Shown here piece after piece: positions 26,548 to 34,848 of a stretch of DNA of 64,000 nt. A program made the translations under genes and the position numbers. Within the stretch, counting starts at the first letter, position 1. Each line of letters begins with the position of its first letter. The notes beneath the pieces are model-generated. The model was given only the letters and a program-made list of their open reading frames with translations, was not told the DNA's origin and did not search any database. Source of the stretch: Candidatus Pelagibacter communis (GTDB lineage: Bacteria > Pseudomonadota > Alphaproteobacteria > Pelagibacterales > Pelagibacteraceae); contig NZ_CVST01000058.1 in the NCBI RefSeq assembly GCF_001180225.1, forward strand, positions 1-64,000, in the 5' to 3' direction.

Positions 26548-26562
26548 CTAACAAAATTTTTT

Positions 26563-27177
26563 ATGGCTGAAGAACCAACTAAACTAGATATATCAGATGA
26601 AATGATAGCCGAAAGGCGAGGTGGTTCAGGAAAGATGCCAAATGACATGCCATCATGGATGGCAAGTTCTATTGTAAATATTGATAAATTTAGCAAATGG
26701 ATAGGTAATGTTGTTTGTTGGATATTGATGCCACTTATCTTTGCTATGACTTACGAAGTTTTGGCGAGAAAACTTTTTCATGCACCTACAATTTGGGCTT
26801 ATGACATAAGTAGATTTTTGTATGGTGCACTATTCATGTTAGGTGCAGGTTATGCACTTTCAAAAGGTGTTCATATAAGAGCAGATTTTTTATACAGAAA
26901 TTTCAAAACAAAAAACCAAGGTACGATTGATTTTTGGTTATATATTTTATTTTATTTTCCAGGACTAATTGTCTTTCTTTATATGACAATTGGTTATGTA
27001 GGTGAGTCTATTCAAAGAGGTGAAAGAGGAATGGATACTACATGGATGCCTTATATGTGGCCAATTAAGAGTTGTTTATTGATTGGTATCGTATTTTTAT
27101 TAATCCAAGGTATTTCAGAATTATTAAAAAGTTATTGGGCCGCTACCAGAGGAAAATGGCCAGGAGAAGATGAATAA
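26563..27177 (+). CDS. dctQ: TRAP transporter small permease DctQ
   Basis: Small membrane subunit of the TRAP transporter, 204 aa from the ATG at 26563 (MAEEPTKLDISDEM). A TTG at 26530 would lie inside the hairpin and is not credible as a start. After a hydrophilic N-terminal extension of about 45 residues come four spans, with YEVLARKLFHAPTIWAYDISRFLYGA as the family core. The extended N-terminus is a feature of DctQ proteins paired with TakP-like binding proteins. Its stop overlaps the dctM start (TAATG). Confidence 0.88.
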   Translation: MAEEPTKLDISDEMIAERRGGSGKMPNDMPSWMASSIVNIDKFSKWIGNVVCWILMPLIFAMTYEVLARKLFHAPTIWAYDISRFLYGALFMLGAGYALSKGVHIRADFLYRNFKTKNQGTIDFWLYILFYFPGLIVFLYMTIGYVGESIQRGERGMDTTWMPYMWPIKSCLLIGIVFLLIQGISELLKSYWAATRGKWPGEDE

Positions 27178-28511
27178 TGTTAGCTGAATTTATAGATCCA
27201 GCATATTTAGGTTTTATTCTGGTAGGAGTAATGCTTTTTGCAATTTTCGTAGGATTTCCTATTTCATTTACACTTATATTTTTAGGTTTTGTATTTGGAT
27301 ATTTAGGGTTTGGTAAACTGGTCTTTTATTTAATGACACTCCAGTTTTCGATGGTCATGACCGAACAAACTCTCGCCGCCGTCCCGCTCTTTGTCTTTAT
27401 GGGTATTATGATGGAGCAGGCAGGTTTGATGGAAAGATTATTCTCATCATTTCAAATGATGCTTGCAAAAGTTAGAGGAGCGTTATATTACGCTGTTCTT
27501 TTTGTTTCAGTTATTTTTGCAGCAGCAACAGGGATTGTTGGCGCTTCAGTAACTATACTCGGTATCATGGCTGCAAAATCAATGAATAGATCTGGCTATG
27601 ACGTCAGACTTGCTGCAGGTACGATAACAGCTGGTGGTACTTTAGGAATTTTAATACCTCCAAGTATCATGCTTGTTGTTATGGGCCCAATTATGGAAAT
27701 TCCAGTTATTGATTTATTTGCAGCTGCTATAATTCCAGGAATTCTTCTAGCTAGTTTATACGCTGGATACACAACAATAAGATGTATGATCAATCCTAAA
27801 TTGGGACCTGTAATTCCTGAAGAGATGAGAGCTGCTAGCATGAAAGAAGTTTGGATTGAATTCTTCTTAGGTTTAGTTCCACCAGCAGCGTTAGTTTTTG
27901 CAGCATTAGGAAGCATACTTTTTGGTTTTGCAACTCCAACAGAAGCAGCTGGTTGTGGTGCAATGGGAGCTTTACTGCTTTCTTTAGCATACAAAAAATT
28001 AACTTTTTCAAAACTTCAAGAAGCACTTGTTAAAACTTTAGAGATAACAGCTTTAATTATGGTTTTAGTTGCTGCATCAAACTTTTTTGGTGCTGTTTTT
28101 GCAAGACTAGGTACTCCAACTCTATTAACTGAATTCTTGTTAGGTTTAGAAATGAACAAATATTTAATTTTAGCGATTGTAATGGTTGCAATATTTTTAT
28201 TGGGTTGGCCTTTAGAGTGGGTACCAATCGTAATGATTATTGTTCCAATTATTTTACCATTGATTGAAGCTCTTGGCTTTAATCTTACTTGGTTTGCAAT
28301 ATTAGTTGCCGTCAATCTCCAGACCGCCTGGCTGTCCCCACCAGTGGCATTGTCTGCGTATTTCTTAAAAGGGGTGGTGCCTGAATGGGATTTAAAAGAT
28401 ATTTATTATGGAATGATGCAATTTATGGTGCTTCAAATAATTGGTTTGGTTTTAATTATAATATTTCCTAAAATTGCACTTTGGTTACCAACTCTCCTAT
28501 ATGGACAGTAG
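27177..28511 (+). CDS. dctM: TRAP transporter large permease DctM
   Basis: The 444-aa integral subunit, with about 12 spans, that carries Na+-coupled transport. Family signatures include VPLFVFMGIMMEQAGL (about residues 64-79), AATGIVGASVTILGIMA (about 117-133), and ITAGGTLGILIPPSIMLVVMG (about 150-170), plus NLQTAWLSPPVALSAYF near 378-394. The start shares one base with the dctQ stop, so the two membrane subunits are coupled. Two short stretches (near 27359 and 28306) have noticeably higher GC than their surroundings. Confidence 0.93.
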   Translation: MLAEFIDPAYLGFILVGVMLFAIFVGFPISFTLIFLGFVFGYLGFGKLVFYLMTLQFSMVMTEQTLAAVPLFVFMGIMMEQAGLMERLFSSFQMMLAKVRGALYYAVLFVSVIFAAATGIVGASVTILGIMAAKSMNRSGYDVRLAAGTITAGGTLGILIPPSIMLVVMGPIMEIPVIDLFAAAIIPGILLASLYAGYTTIRCMINPKLGPVIPEEMRAASMKEVWIEFFLGLVPPAALVFAALGSILFGFATPTEAAGCGAMGALLLSLAYKKLTFSKLQEALVKTLEITALIMVLVAASNFFGAVFARLGTPTLLTEFLLGLEMNKYLILAIVMVAIFLLGWPLEWVPIVMIIVPIILPLIEALGFNLTWFAILVAVNLQTAWLSPPVALSAYFLKGVVPEWDLKDIYYGMMQFMVLQIIGLVLIIIFPKIALWLPTLLYGQ

Positions 28512-28537
28512 AAATTATTAGTTTAAAATAATTTTTA

Positions 28538-29996
28538 GTGAATCAACCTAAAGTTAAATACTCTCTATCAAATTGGGATTTAGTTTCGGTAAATCCAAAT
28601 TATAAAACTTGGAATTGGAAAGACCTTTTTTGTTACTGGGGAGTTAATGTACAAAGTGTAATTGGTTTTTCTCTAATTGCCTCACTTTATATAATGTACA
28701 ATCTAAACACCTTTGTGGTTTTAATAGGAACTTTATTAGGTTCATTTTTTGTTTATTTATTTGCTAATTTTATTGGAAAACCTTCACAAAAATTTGGATT
28801 ACCTTTTGTAGTTTTGTTGAGATCTTCTTTAGGATTTAATGGAGCGAAATTTTTTGGATTAATCAGAAGCTTGGTTGGAATTTTCTTATTTGGAATTCAA
28901 ACTTATTTTTTATCAAAAATTTTAACTTATCTTATTAGAATATTACTTTTCACTATCGATGAGTCATTGTTAGTACAAGATATATTTATTTTTTATTTTT
29001 TTGGTTTAAATATTATAGATTGGTCATCAATTTTAATTGTAATTATTTTTCAAACATTTTTGTTTAGTATTGGTGCTCAATATAATAAAAAAATAATAAA
29101 TTTTTCAGCAATCAGTGTTTATGTAGGAATTATTGTTTTTTTCTTCCTTGTTTTTTTAAGTGATGTCAAATTAACATCAAAAGCCTTTGTAAATATTTTT
29201 AATAACAAAAACTTTTTTGATCTTAATAATTTATTACCACTTTTAACTGTAGCAGGAACTGTCTTTGCTTATTTTTCAATATTAATAATTAGTTTTGGGG
29301 ACATTTCTAGGAATGTTAAAAATACTAAAGAGTTGGGTAAAGGGAATTTAAGTTTGCTTGTTAATTTAATTATTTTCTCTTTTTTCACTATATTTATTGT
29401 TGCCGGATCTGATGCACTTTTAAATCAAAAATTTTCAGACATAGACAGAATTTTTACAAATCCAACTGATATAATTGGCAAATATGACAATATTCAAATA
29501 ACTACATTGGTACTATTTTTTATCGTAATTGCTTCAGCATCCACAAATTTAGTAGCCAATTATATTCCTTCTCAATATTCACTAATAAATTTTGTTCCAA
29601 ATAAATTATCTTTAAGGAGTGCAAGTTATATAATTTCTTTCCTCGGTTTGTTGGTAGCTATTTTTTGGCTTACAATTTTGAGTCAAATTGGCATTTTATC
29701 TTTTATAGATACATTTGGTGCATTTTTTTGGACCGTTATTTGGAGTAATAGTTGCTGACTATTATCTGATCAATAAACAAAGGTTGAGTAACAAAGATTT
29801 GTATTCAGTAGAAAAAGAAAGTAGTTACTATTATTCAAGAGGGTGGCATATCAAAGGTGTTTACTCAGTATTTCTAGGTTTTATTTTTTCAGCATCAACA
29901 ATTTGGAACACAAATTTAATGTTTTTACAGTCTTATGCGTGGTTAATTGGTGCATTTGTAGCATGGATAACGTATTACTTGTTGGCAAAAAAATAA
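28538..29996 (+). pseudogene. NCS1 family permease, broken by a +1 frameshift in a T7 run
   Basis: Two overlapping frames together encode a nucleobase:cation symporter-1 type permease of about 485 aa with about 12 spans (N-terminal NWKDLFCYWGVNVQSVIGFS; C-terminal GPLFGVIVADYYLINKQR). The first frame (GTG start at 28538) ends with a nonsense tail (WTVIWSNSC) and stops at 29758; the second starts in the -1-corrected frame. Removing one T from the seven at 29723-29729 restores AFFGPLFGVIVADYY, a family motif. This may be a real inactivation, a sequencing error, or slippage. Substrates of NCS1 include cytosine, allantoin and hydantoins; the one here is unknown. Confidence 0.8.
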
Positions 29997-29997
29997 T

Positions 29998-31002
29998 ATG
30001 AAAGCTTTAGTATATACTGGAACACAAGAATTAATTTACAGAGACGAACCTAATCCAATTGAAGTTTCGGGAGAAAGTATTTTAAAAATCCATGCTTCAG
30101 GAATATGTGGTTCTGATATGCACGCATATCATGGACATGATGAGAGAAGAATTCCTCCGTTAATATTAGGCCATGAAGTTAGTGGTGAAGTCCAAAATGG
30201 TAAATTTAAAGGTAAAGACGTTGTTTTAAATCCTCTGATAACTTGTGGTAAATGTGAATACTGCACAAGCGGAAGAGAACATCTTTGTCCTCATAGAATT
30301 ATTTTAGGTATGAATAAACCAATTGAAAGACAAGGGGTTTTTGCAGAATTTGTCTCAACACCAGACACAAATATTTATGAAATCCCAGATGGATTAGATA
30401 AAAATGAAGCGCCAGTAGCAGAGCCAACTGCAGTTTCTCTACATGCAGTATTAATTGGTGAACAATCTTTAAAAAAACCTTTGTCTGAATGCAAAATTTT
30501 GATCCAAGGTGGTGGTGCAATAGGATTATTATGTGGTTTAATTTTATCTAAAATTAAAAATAGTAAAAATATAATTCTCTCTGATCCTAATAAATTGAGA
30601 TTAAATGAGTGCTCAAAATATTTAGATGCAAAATATGTTGCACCAGACCATAACGAAATAGAAAGTAATAAATTTGATATTGTATTTGATACGGTAGGGT
30701 TGGAAATTTCAAGACAACAGGCTATTGAAGTAGTTAAGCCGGGCGGTTCAATTATACACATAGGCTTAACTCAGCCAGCTGGAACCTTTAATTTTAGAAA
30801 AATGACACTTCAAGAGGTGACTGTAATAGGAACTTATTGTTATACTAATAAGGATTTTGAGCAAACTTTGGCAATATTAGCTAATAAAGATATAGGTTCT
30901 CTAGATTGGATTGAATTTAGAGATTTAAAAAATGGTGGTGATGCCTTTAAACAAATTCATGATGGCACCTGTGTTGCACCTAAAATTATACTGATACCTT
31001 AG
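29998..31002 (+). CDS. Zinc-dependent alcohol dehydrogenase (medium-chain family)
   Basis: A 334-aa medium-chain dehydrogenase. Catalytic zinc ligands are Cys37 (GICGSD) and His59/Glu60 (LGHE); structural zinc cysteines are 83, 86, 89 and 97. The NAD site is in IQGGGAIGLLCGLIL (about 168-182), with Asp at the end of the next strand (SDPNK) suggesting NAD rather than NADP. It is of the sorbitol/threonine/galactitol-phosphate dehydrogenase type; substrate unknown. It starts 1 base after the permease gene, so the two probably serve the same substrate. Confidence 0.88.
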   Translation: MKALVYTGTQELIYRDEPNPIEVSGESILKIHASGICGSDMHAYHGHDERRIPPLILGHEVSGEVQNGKFKGKDVVLNPLITCGKCEYCTSGREHLCPHRIILGMNKPIERQGVFAEFVSTPDTNIYEIPDGLDKNEAPVAEPTAVSLHAVLIGEQSLKKPLSECKILIQGGGAIGLLCGLILSKIKNSKNIILSDPNKLRLNECSKYLDAKYVAPDHNEIESNKFDIVFDTVGLEISRQQAIEVVKPGGSIIHIGLTQPAGTFNFRKMTLQEVTVIGTYCYTNKDFEQTLAILANKDIGSLDWIEFRDLKNGGDAFKQIHDGTCVAPKIILIP

Positions 31003-31120
31003 AATTAGAATTTAATTTTATAGCTCTAGAACCACCCATTTTGAGGTCATTAGACATAATTGGTGCAGATATCATTATTGACCAATAAATTAAAAGTAAA
31101 AAAATTGAAATTGTTTTCAT
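30986..31120 (-). CDS. Possible small secreted or membrane peptide (44 aa)
   Basis: A 44-codon frame begins MKTISIFLLLIYWSIMISAP, a good signal-peptide or single-span sequence, followed by about 24 polar residues with no recognisable motif. It is antisense to the last 17 bases of the alcohol dehydrogenase and lies in the only gap between that gene and DUF3047. No ribosome binding site stands out. The evidence is weak and it may be chance. Confidence 0.3.
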   Translation of the reverse strand: MKTISIFLLLIYWSIMISAPIMSNDLKMGGSRAIKLNSNSKVSV

Positions 31121-31195
31121 ATTATTTATTTAAAAATTAATTCTGATTTTTGCATGTTTAAATCTTGTCTAAATAATGTATTAAGAACTTAAATT

Positions 31196-31846
31196 ATGAA
31201 AATATTTTTTAAATCCATTTCAATTTTTTTGATTTCAATCAGCTCAGTTATTGCAAATGAAGTTGTAGTTTTTGAGTTTACAGAAACAGAACTTTCAGAA
31301 TTAACTGTTAGAAAAGTAAGAGGGGCAAAGAACGAGACAAACTATACGGTCGGGAAAAATGAAAATGGAAATTTTTTAAAGGCGGTTGCTGATAATGCAG
31401 CATCTGGTCTTGGAAAAGAGGTTAAAATTGATCTTAACAAGACACCTTTTATAAATATCACCTGGAAAATTGAGCAAGATTTGTCTGGAATTAAGGAAGA
31501 CACAAAAAAAGGGCATGATTTTGCGGCGAGAGTTTTTGCTGTTAAAAAAACAGGTGCAACACCATTATCAAATAGAGCAATTAACTATGTGTTTTCAAGC
31601 AACAATGATGTTGGACAAAGTTGGCCAAGTCCTTACACAAAAAAATCTATAGATAATGTGATGGCAACAACAAAAACTAATTTAAATGAATGGGTAACAG
31701 TTAAATCAAATGTAAAAGAAGATTTTAAGAAATTCCACGATTTAGATTTAGATGAATTAGATGGCTTGGCGGTTATGGCGGACACAGATAATTCTAAAAT
31801 GAAATCTGTGGCTTATTTTCAAAACATTTATTTTTCAGCAAATTAA
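31196..31846 (+). CDS. DUF3047 family secreted protein
   Basis: A 216-aa protein with a signal peptide (about 1-20, MKIFFKSISIFLISISSVIA). The mature part fits DUF3047: a WKIEQDL strand, then KKGHDFAARVFAV (about residues 104-116), NYVFSSNNDVGQSWPSPYT and a closing DTDNSKMKSVAYFQNIYF. It is likely a periplasmic beta-sandwich protein resembling carbohydrate-binding folds, of unknown function. It appears to stand alone on the plus strand between two small minus-strand ORFs. Confidence 0.8.
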   Translation: MKIFFKSISIFLISISSVIANEVVVFEFTETELSELTVRKVRGAKNETNYTVGKNENGNFLKAVADNAASGLGKEVKIDLNKTPFINITWKIEQDLSGIKEDTKKGHDFAARVFAVKKTGATPLSNRAINYVFSSNNDVGQSWPSPYTKKSIDNVMATTKTNLNEWVTVKSNVKEDFKKFHDLDLDELDGLAVMADTDNSKMKSVAYFQNIYFSAN

Positions 31847-31987
31847 TTAAAGTTTAGTATATTTTTTTAGACCCATACTCAGGAATGACAGTATGATTGC
31901 TACAATTACGTCCTCTGTTGGAGTGGCATTAGGAACACCAAAGTTCCATAAAATTACTCCAATCAACCAAATTATATAAACTTTCAT
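31847..31987 (-). CDS. Small membrane protein (46 aa), two spans
   Basis: A 46-aa ORF beginning MKVYIIWLIGVILWNFGVPN with two short hydrophobic spans (4-17 and 26-40) joined by ATPTEDV, ending GLKKYTKL. I recall similar small proteins in other marine bacteria, but no name or function. Its stop directly abuts the DUF3047 stop (convergent), and it diverges from ybgC. Compact fit between neighbours and regular composition make it a fair candidate gene. Confidence 0.55.
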   Translation of the reverse strand: MKVYIIWLIGVILWNFGVPNATPTEDVIVAIILSFLSMGLKKYTKL

Positions 31988-32045
31988 TGTAGTTATTATA
32001 TCTTAGTTTATATAAAAATTTCTCATTATTTGATATTAATGAACA

Positions 32046-32462
32046 ATGCATAAAACTTTTAGCCATAATGTTAAAATTTACTATGAAGATACCGACTCTG
32101 GAGGAGTAGTTTATTACGCAAATTATTTAAAATACTTTGAAAGAGCTAGAACAGAAGCATTATTAGCTATTGGTTTAAGTAATTTGAAAATTAAAGATGA
32201 GTTTAATTCTTTAATAATCGTCAAGTCATGCAATATTGAATATAAAAAATCAGCATACTTAGAAGATAATTTAACAATAAAATCTTTTATTTCCTCTTTG
32301 TCCAAAACCTCTTTTGTAATGGATCAGTCAATTTACAGAAATGATTTATTAATTGTGGATGCAAAAATACATTTAGTATTTGTAAATACAATCGGAAAAC
32401 CTACAAAAATTCCTGAGATAGTTTTAAATAACTTTGAGCCTTATATTTTAAAATCTAAATAG
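32046..32462 (+). CDS. ybgC: Acyl-CoA thioesterase YbgC, hotdog fold
   Basis: A 138-aa hotdog-fold thioesterase. The signature YEDTDSGGVVYYANYLKYFERARTE (residues 13-37) contains the catalytic Asp17; Tyr replaces the His of E. coli YbgC at about residue 24, as in many alphaproteobacterial forms. In E. coli it is linked to the Tol-Pal system; no tol or pal genes are in this window. It converges on the uracil-DNA glycosylase gene, and the ends overlap by 8 bases. Confidence 0.88.
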   Translation: MHKTFSHNVKIYYEDTDSGGVVYYANYLKYFERARTEALLAIGLSNLKIKDEFNSLIIVKSCNIEYKKSAYLEDNLTIKSFISSLSKTSFVMDQSIYRNDLLIVDAKIHLVFVNTIGKPTKIPEIVLNNFEPYILKSK

Positions 32463-33135
32463 CTGTTACTCTTTTTATTTTTTTGAAAAAATTAACTATC
32501 ATTTTTTCAGATATTAATTTTGTATTTACATTTCTAGGACTTGGATGATAACAAGCGTATAATCTGATTTTGTTTGATAAATCATAATATTTCCCGTGCT
32601 TAAAAATATACTTTCCATTTAATTTATTTTTACTTTTGTAATATTTAATACAATTATCAAAAGCAATTTTACCTAAAGCAACAATTGTTTGGATTTTGCT
32701 TAAAGTTTCAATCTCATTTTGAAAATGATTTGAGCAATTTGATAATTCTTCATTTGTTGGTTTGTCACCAGGAGGAACACATTTCAGTATATTGGTTATA
32801 AAAGTTGATTTTAATTCTAATCCATCATTTAAATTTTCTGAATAAGGTAGATTAGAAATATTTGCTTTTTTTAGACAAGAAAATAAGAAATCGCTTGATT
32901 TGTCTCCAGTGAAAGGTCTTCCAGTTCTCGTTCCTCCATGAGCCGCTGGCGCCAAGCCTAAAATTAATAATTTTGAATTTGCCTTACCAAATCCAGGAAC
33001 TGGTTTTCCCCAATAAGTTTCGTTTAGGTTTTGTTTTCTTTTTTCAGTTGATATTTTTTTAATAAAATTAATTAATCTAGGACATTTTCTACATTTAATA
33101 ATTTTCTTATTAAGTTGTTTTAATTTATTGTTCAT
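32455..33135 (-). CDS. Uracil-DNA glycosylase, family 5-like (UdgB), iron-sulfur type
   Basis: A 226-aa enzyme that removes uracil from DNA. Motif A reads GLAPAAHGGTRTGR (60-73), as in family 5 UdgB, which lacks the polar catalytic residue of family 1. Cys15 and Cys18, and two further Cys in NILKCVPPGDKP and ELSNCSNHF, can hold a [4Fe-4S] cluster. HPSPRNVN near the C-terminus is the DNA-intercalating motif. UdgB also removes hypoxanthine in some species. Its ATG is 2 bases from that of the divergent phosphatase gene. Confidence 0.85.
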   Translation of the reverse strand: MNNKLKQLNKKIIKCRKCPRLINFIKKISTEKRKQNLNETYWGKPVPGFGKANSKLLILGLAPAAHGGTRTGRPFTGDKSSDFLFSCLKKANISNLPYSENLNDGLELKSTFITNILKCVPPGDKPTNEELSNCSNHFQNEIETLSKIQTIVALGKIAFDNCIKYYKSKNKLNGKYIFKHGKYYDLSNKIRLYACYHPSPRNVNTKLISEKMIVNFFKKIKRVTAI

Positions 33136-33137
33136 CT

Positions 33138-33695
33138 ATGAAAATTTTAAAATATTTTTTAATTATATTTATATTTTTAAGTTCTCCAATTAAAGCAGAT
33201 TCAAATGAAGCTATGATTGGTGAGCTTCAAAAAGGTGGTAAATTAATATTTATTCGTCATGCTTATGCACCGGGAGGAGGAGATCCTTCTAATTTTGATG
33301 TCAATAATTGTGAAACCCAAAGAAACTTAAATGACGAGGGAAGAGTACAATCAAAAAAAATTGGAAATTTTTTTAAACAAAATGATATTTTAATAAACAA
33401 AATTTACTCTAGTGAATGGTGCAGGTGTAAAGAGACAGCAGAAATAGCCTTTACAAATTATGAAACAAAAAATTTTTTGAATTCATTTTTTAGTACAAAA
33501 TTTGCTAAAAATAGAAAACAACAAGTTATTGATTTTAATAAATTCTTAAACACGTGGGATCAAAAACAAAATATAATTTTTGTAACACATTACGTTGTAA
33601 TATCTGAGCTTTTAAACTACGCACCATCATCAGGTGAGATTGTTATTTCAGATAAAAATTTAAAAGTAATTGATACTTTAGAAATAGAATATTAA
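33138..33695 (+). CDS. Histidine phosphatase family protein, secreted
   Basis: A 185-aa protein with a signal peptide (about 1-20, MKILKYFLIIFIFLSSPIKA). The histidine phosphatase motif is RHAYAPGG (about residues 40-47), Arg and Cys follow in SSEWCRCKETAEIA, and the second catalytic His is in FVTHYVV (about 149-155). It is a periplasmic phosphomonoesterase of unknown substrate. The start is firm because of the signal peptide, leaving just 2 bases to the opposite gene start. Confidence 0.85.
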   Translation: MKILKYFLIIFIFLSSPIKADSNEAMIGELQKGGKLIFIRHAYAPGGGDPSNFDVNNCETQRNLNDEGRVQSKKIGNFFKQNDILINKIYSSEWCRCKETAEIAFTNYETKNFLNSFFSTKFAKNRKQQVIDFNKFLNTWDQKQNIIFVTHYVVISELLNYAPSSGEIVISDKNLKVIDTLEIEY

Positions 33696-33705
33696 ATTAG
33701 AAATT

Positions 33706-33843
33706 ATGTCTTCAAAAAGAGCTATGCGACAAGCACAAAAACAAGCATTCGCTAAACATAGATCTAATATTTCAAATAGTAGATTTGATTTTAAAAAAAA
33801 AAATTTAGATAAACTTAAGGAAAATAAAAAAAAGAAAACCTAA
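33706..33843 (+). CDS. Small basic protein (45 aa)
   Basis: A 45-aa ORF, MSSKRAMRQAQKQAFAKHRS followed by a Lys-rich tail (KLKENKKKKT), 10 bases after the phosphatase gene on the same strand. There is no membrane span. Composition suggests an RNA- or ribosome-associated peptide, but I know no family. It converges with the 142-aa secreted protein, with stops overlapping by 4 bases. The gap is otherwise empty, which supports it. Confidence 0.45.
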   Translation: MSSKRAMRQAQKQAFAKHRSNISNSRFDFKKKNLDKLKENKKKKT

Positions 33844-34268
33844 CTTTGGTTTGCAAATTTTTCTATTTTTTTACATGTAGAAATTTTTGAAATCCCTTCG
33901 ATATCGTTCATAACACTTTTAATAAAAATCTCAGGCTTGTTCTTTTCAATTAATATTTGAGTATAAAATTGAGGATAACCATGTTTTAAAGTAAAAATTT
34001 TACCATCCTCTTCGTAAATATTTCTTACATAGGAGTTTGATTTTTTCACACTTAAATCAGTAATTCTATATTTTTGATAAGTTTTTTCTGCATAAACATA
34101 ATTTCTAGTCATAATTAATTCATTAAGATTAAATATGTATTCATTTTTTAAATATTTATCTTCTTTATGATCACATTTACTTAATATTATAATTTCTGAA
34201 AATGAATGATTTATAAATGAGAAAGAAAATAAAATGAGAGAAAAAAAAAATAATTTATTTTTTTTCAT
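33840..34268 (-). CDS. Secreted protein of unknown function (142 aa)
   Basis: From the ATG at 34268 this protein is 142 aa with a signal peptide (MKKNKLFFFSLILFSFSFIN). The frame is open to 34292, but the start at 34268 gives the proper signal sequence. There are two mature Cys (SKCDHKED and STCKKIEK) that could form a disulfide in the periplasm. The body mixes Tyr-rich strands (VYAEKTYQKYRI) with no known motif. It overlaps the upstream 56-aa membrane gene by 14 bases. I do not recognise it. Confidence 0.65.
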   Translation of the reverse strand: MKKNKLFFFSLILFSFSFINHSFSEIIILSKCDHKEDKYLKNEYIFNLNELIMTRNYVYAEKTYQKYRITDLSVKKSNSYVRNIYEEDGKIFTLKHGYPQFYTQILIEKNKPEIFIKSVMNDIEGISKISTCKKIEKFANQS

Positions 34269-34425
34269 TTTTTTCAGCAAAAAATAATCCAATTAAAAAA
34301 AGTGCTGTCCACCCAATACCCAGTAATGCTTTAGGGCTAGTCTCAGCGCTCCACATATCTAAAACTAAAGCACCAAAGATTAGTCCTATAATATAAATTA
34401 TAACTACAATTGTTGATTTACTCAT
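34255..34425 (-). CDS. Small two-span membrane protein (56 aa)
   Basis: A 56-aa ORF, MSKSTIVVIIYIIGLIFGAL followed by LDMWSAETSPKALLGIGWT and a second span, ending EKNEKK. The two spans (5-22 and 33-50) form a compact helical hairpin. It overlaps the DUF1289 gene upstream by 8 bases and the 142-aa secreted protein downstream by 14, on the same strand, a chain that suggests coupled translation. The regular amphiphilic layout argues for a real gene; no function is known to me. Confidence 0.6.
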   Translation of the reverse strand: MSKSTIVVIIYIIGLIFGALVLDMWSAETSPKALLGIGWTALFLIGLFFAEKNEKK

Positions 34426-34717
34426 TTTTAAGATTTTTTTTGAATAGAGATATTCCGTTATTTATTTTATGCTCGTAAGACTCGTTAAAACTATCTAATT
34501 GCCAACCAGTTAATCTTTTTCTGATACTTTCTAAATTATTTTGTTTCCATTCATCTGTAGTTTCTTCTAGTTTCCACAGTTTTTTTTCATCATTATTTCT
34601 TCCACATCCATAACAATAACCGGTTGAGGGATCTGTTTTGCAAATACTAATACAAGGCGAAATAATCATATTATTTATATTTTTATATCCTTTTACACTA
34701 TTATTCGGATTGGACAA
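34418..34717 (-). CDS. DUF1289 domain protein
   Basis: A protein of up to 99 aa with the DUF1289 signature PCISICKTDPSTGYCYGCGR (about residues 21-40), in which four Cys probably bind zinc or an iron-sulfur cluster. A Met at residue 17 (MIISPCISIC) would give an 83-aa form and is also a plausible start. The remaining helices (WQLDSFNESYEHK) are Lys-rich. The function of DUF1289 is unknown. Its 5' end overlaps the candidate tRNA-Leu promoter on the other strand. Confidence 0.8.
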   Translation of the reverse strand: MSNPNNSVKGYKNINNMIISPCISICKTDPSTGYCYGCGRNNDEKKLWKLEETTDEWKQNNLESIRKRLTGWQLDSFNESYEHKINNGISLFKKNLKNE

Positions 34718-34738
34718 ATGAGTTCAATAATATATAAA
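34711..34738 (+). promoter_or_regulatory. Candidate tRNA-Leu promoter
   Basis: TGGACA (34711-34716, 5 of 6 to the -35 consensus), a 16-base spacer, and TATAAA (34733-34738, 5 of 6 to the -10) would start transcription near 34745, 9 bases before the tRNA. Trigger factor may be read from the same promoter, since only 10 bases separate it from the tRNA. Confidence 0.5.
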
Positions 34739-34753
34739 GCACCTAATTTAACT

Positions 34754-34838
34754 GGGGCGATGGCGGAATTGGTAGACGCGCTGGTCTTAGGAACCAGTCG
34801 AGCAATCGGTGAAGGTTCGAGTCCTTTTCGCCCTACCA
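34754..34838 (+). tRNA. tRNA-Leu (anticodon TAG)
   Basis: An 85-base class II tRNA. The acceptor arm GGGGCGA pairs with TCGCCCT (one G-T), the anticodon loop is CTTAGGA with anticodon TAG, the variable arm is long as expected for Leu, the T loop is TTCGAGT, and the CCA end is encoded. It lies 10 bases before trigger factor. Confidence 0.95.
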
Positions 34839-34848
34839 TTAAATAATT

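Noticed and set aside
26530..26562. TTG start extending dctQ upstream
   Set aside because: The TTG lies inside the hairpin loop and adds 11 residues with no family match; ATG at 26563 is better.
27596..28315. Reverse-strand frames within dctM
   Set aside because: They are antisense shadows of a membrane protein gene in a GC-richer stretch, with no start signals or motifs.
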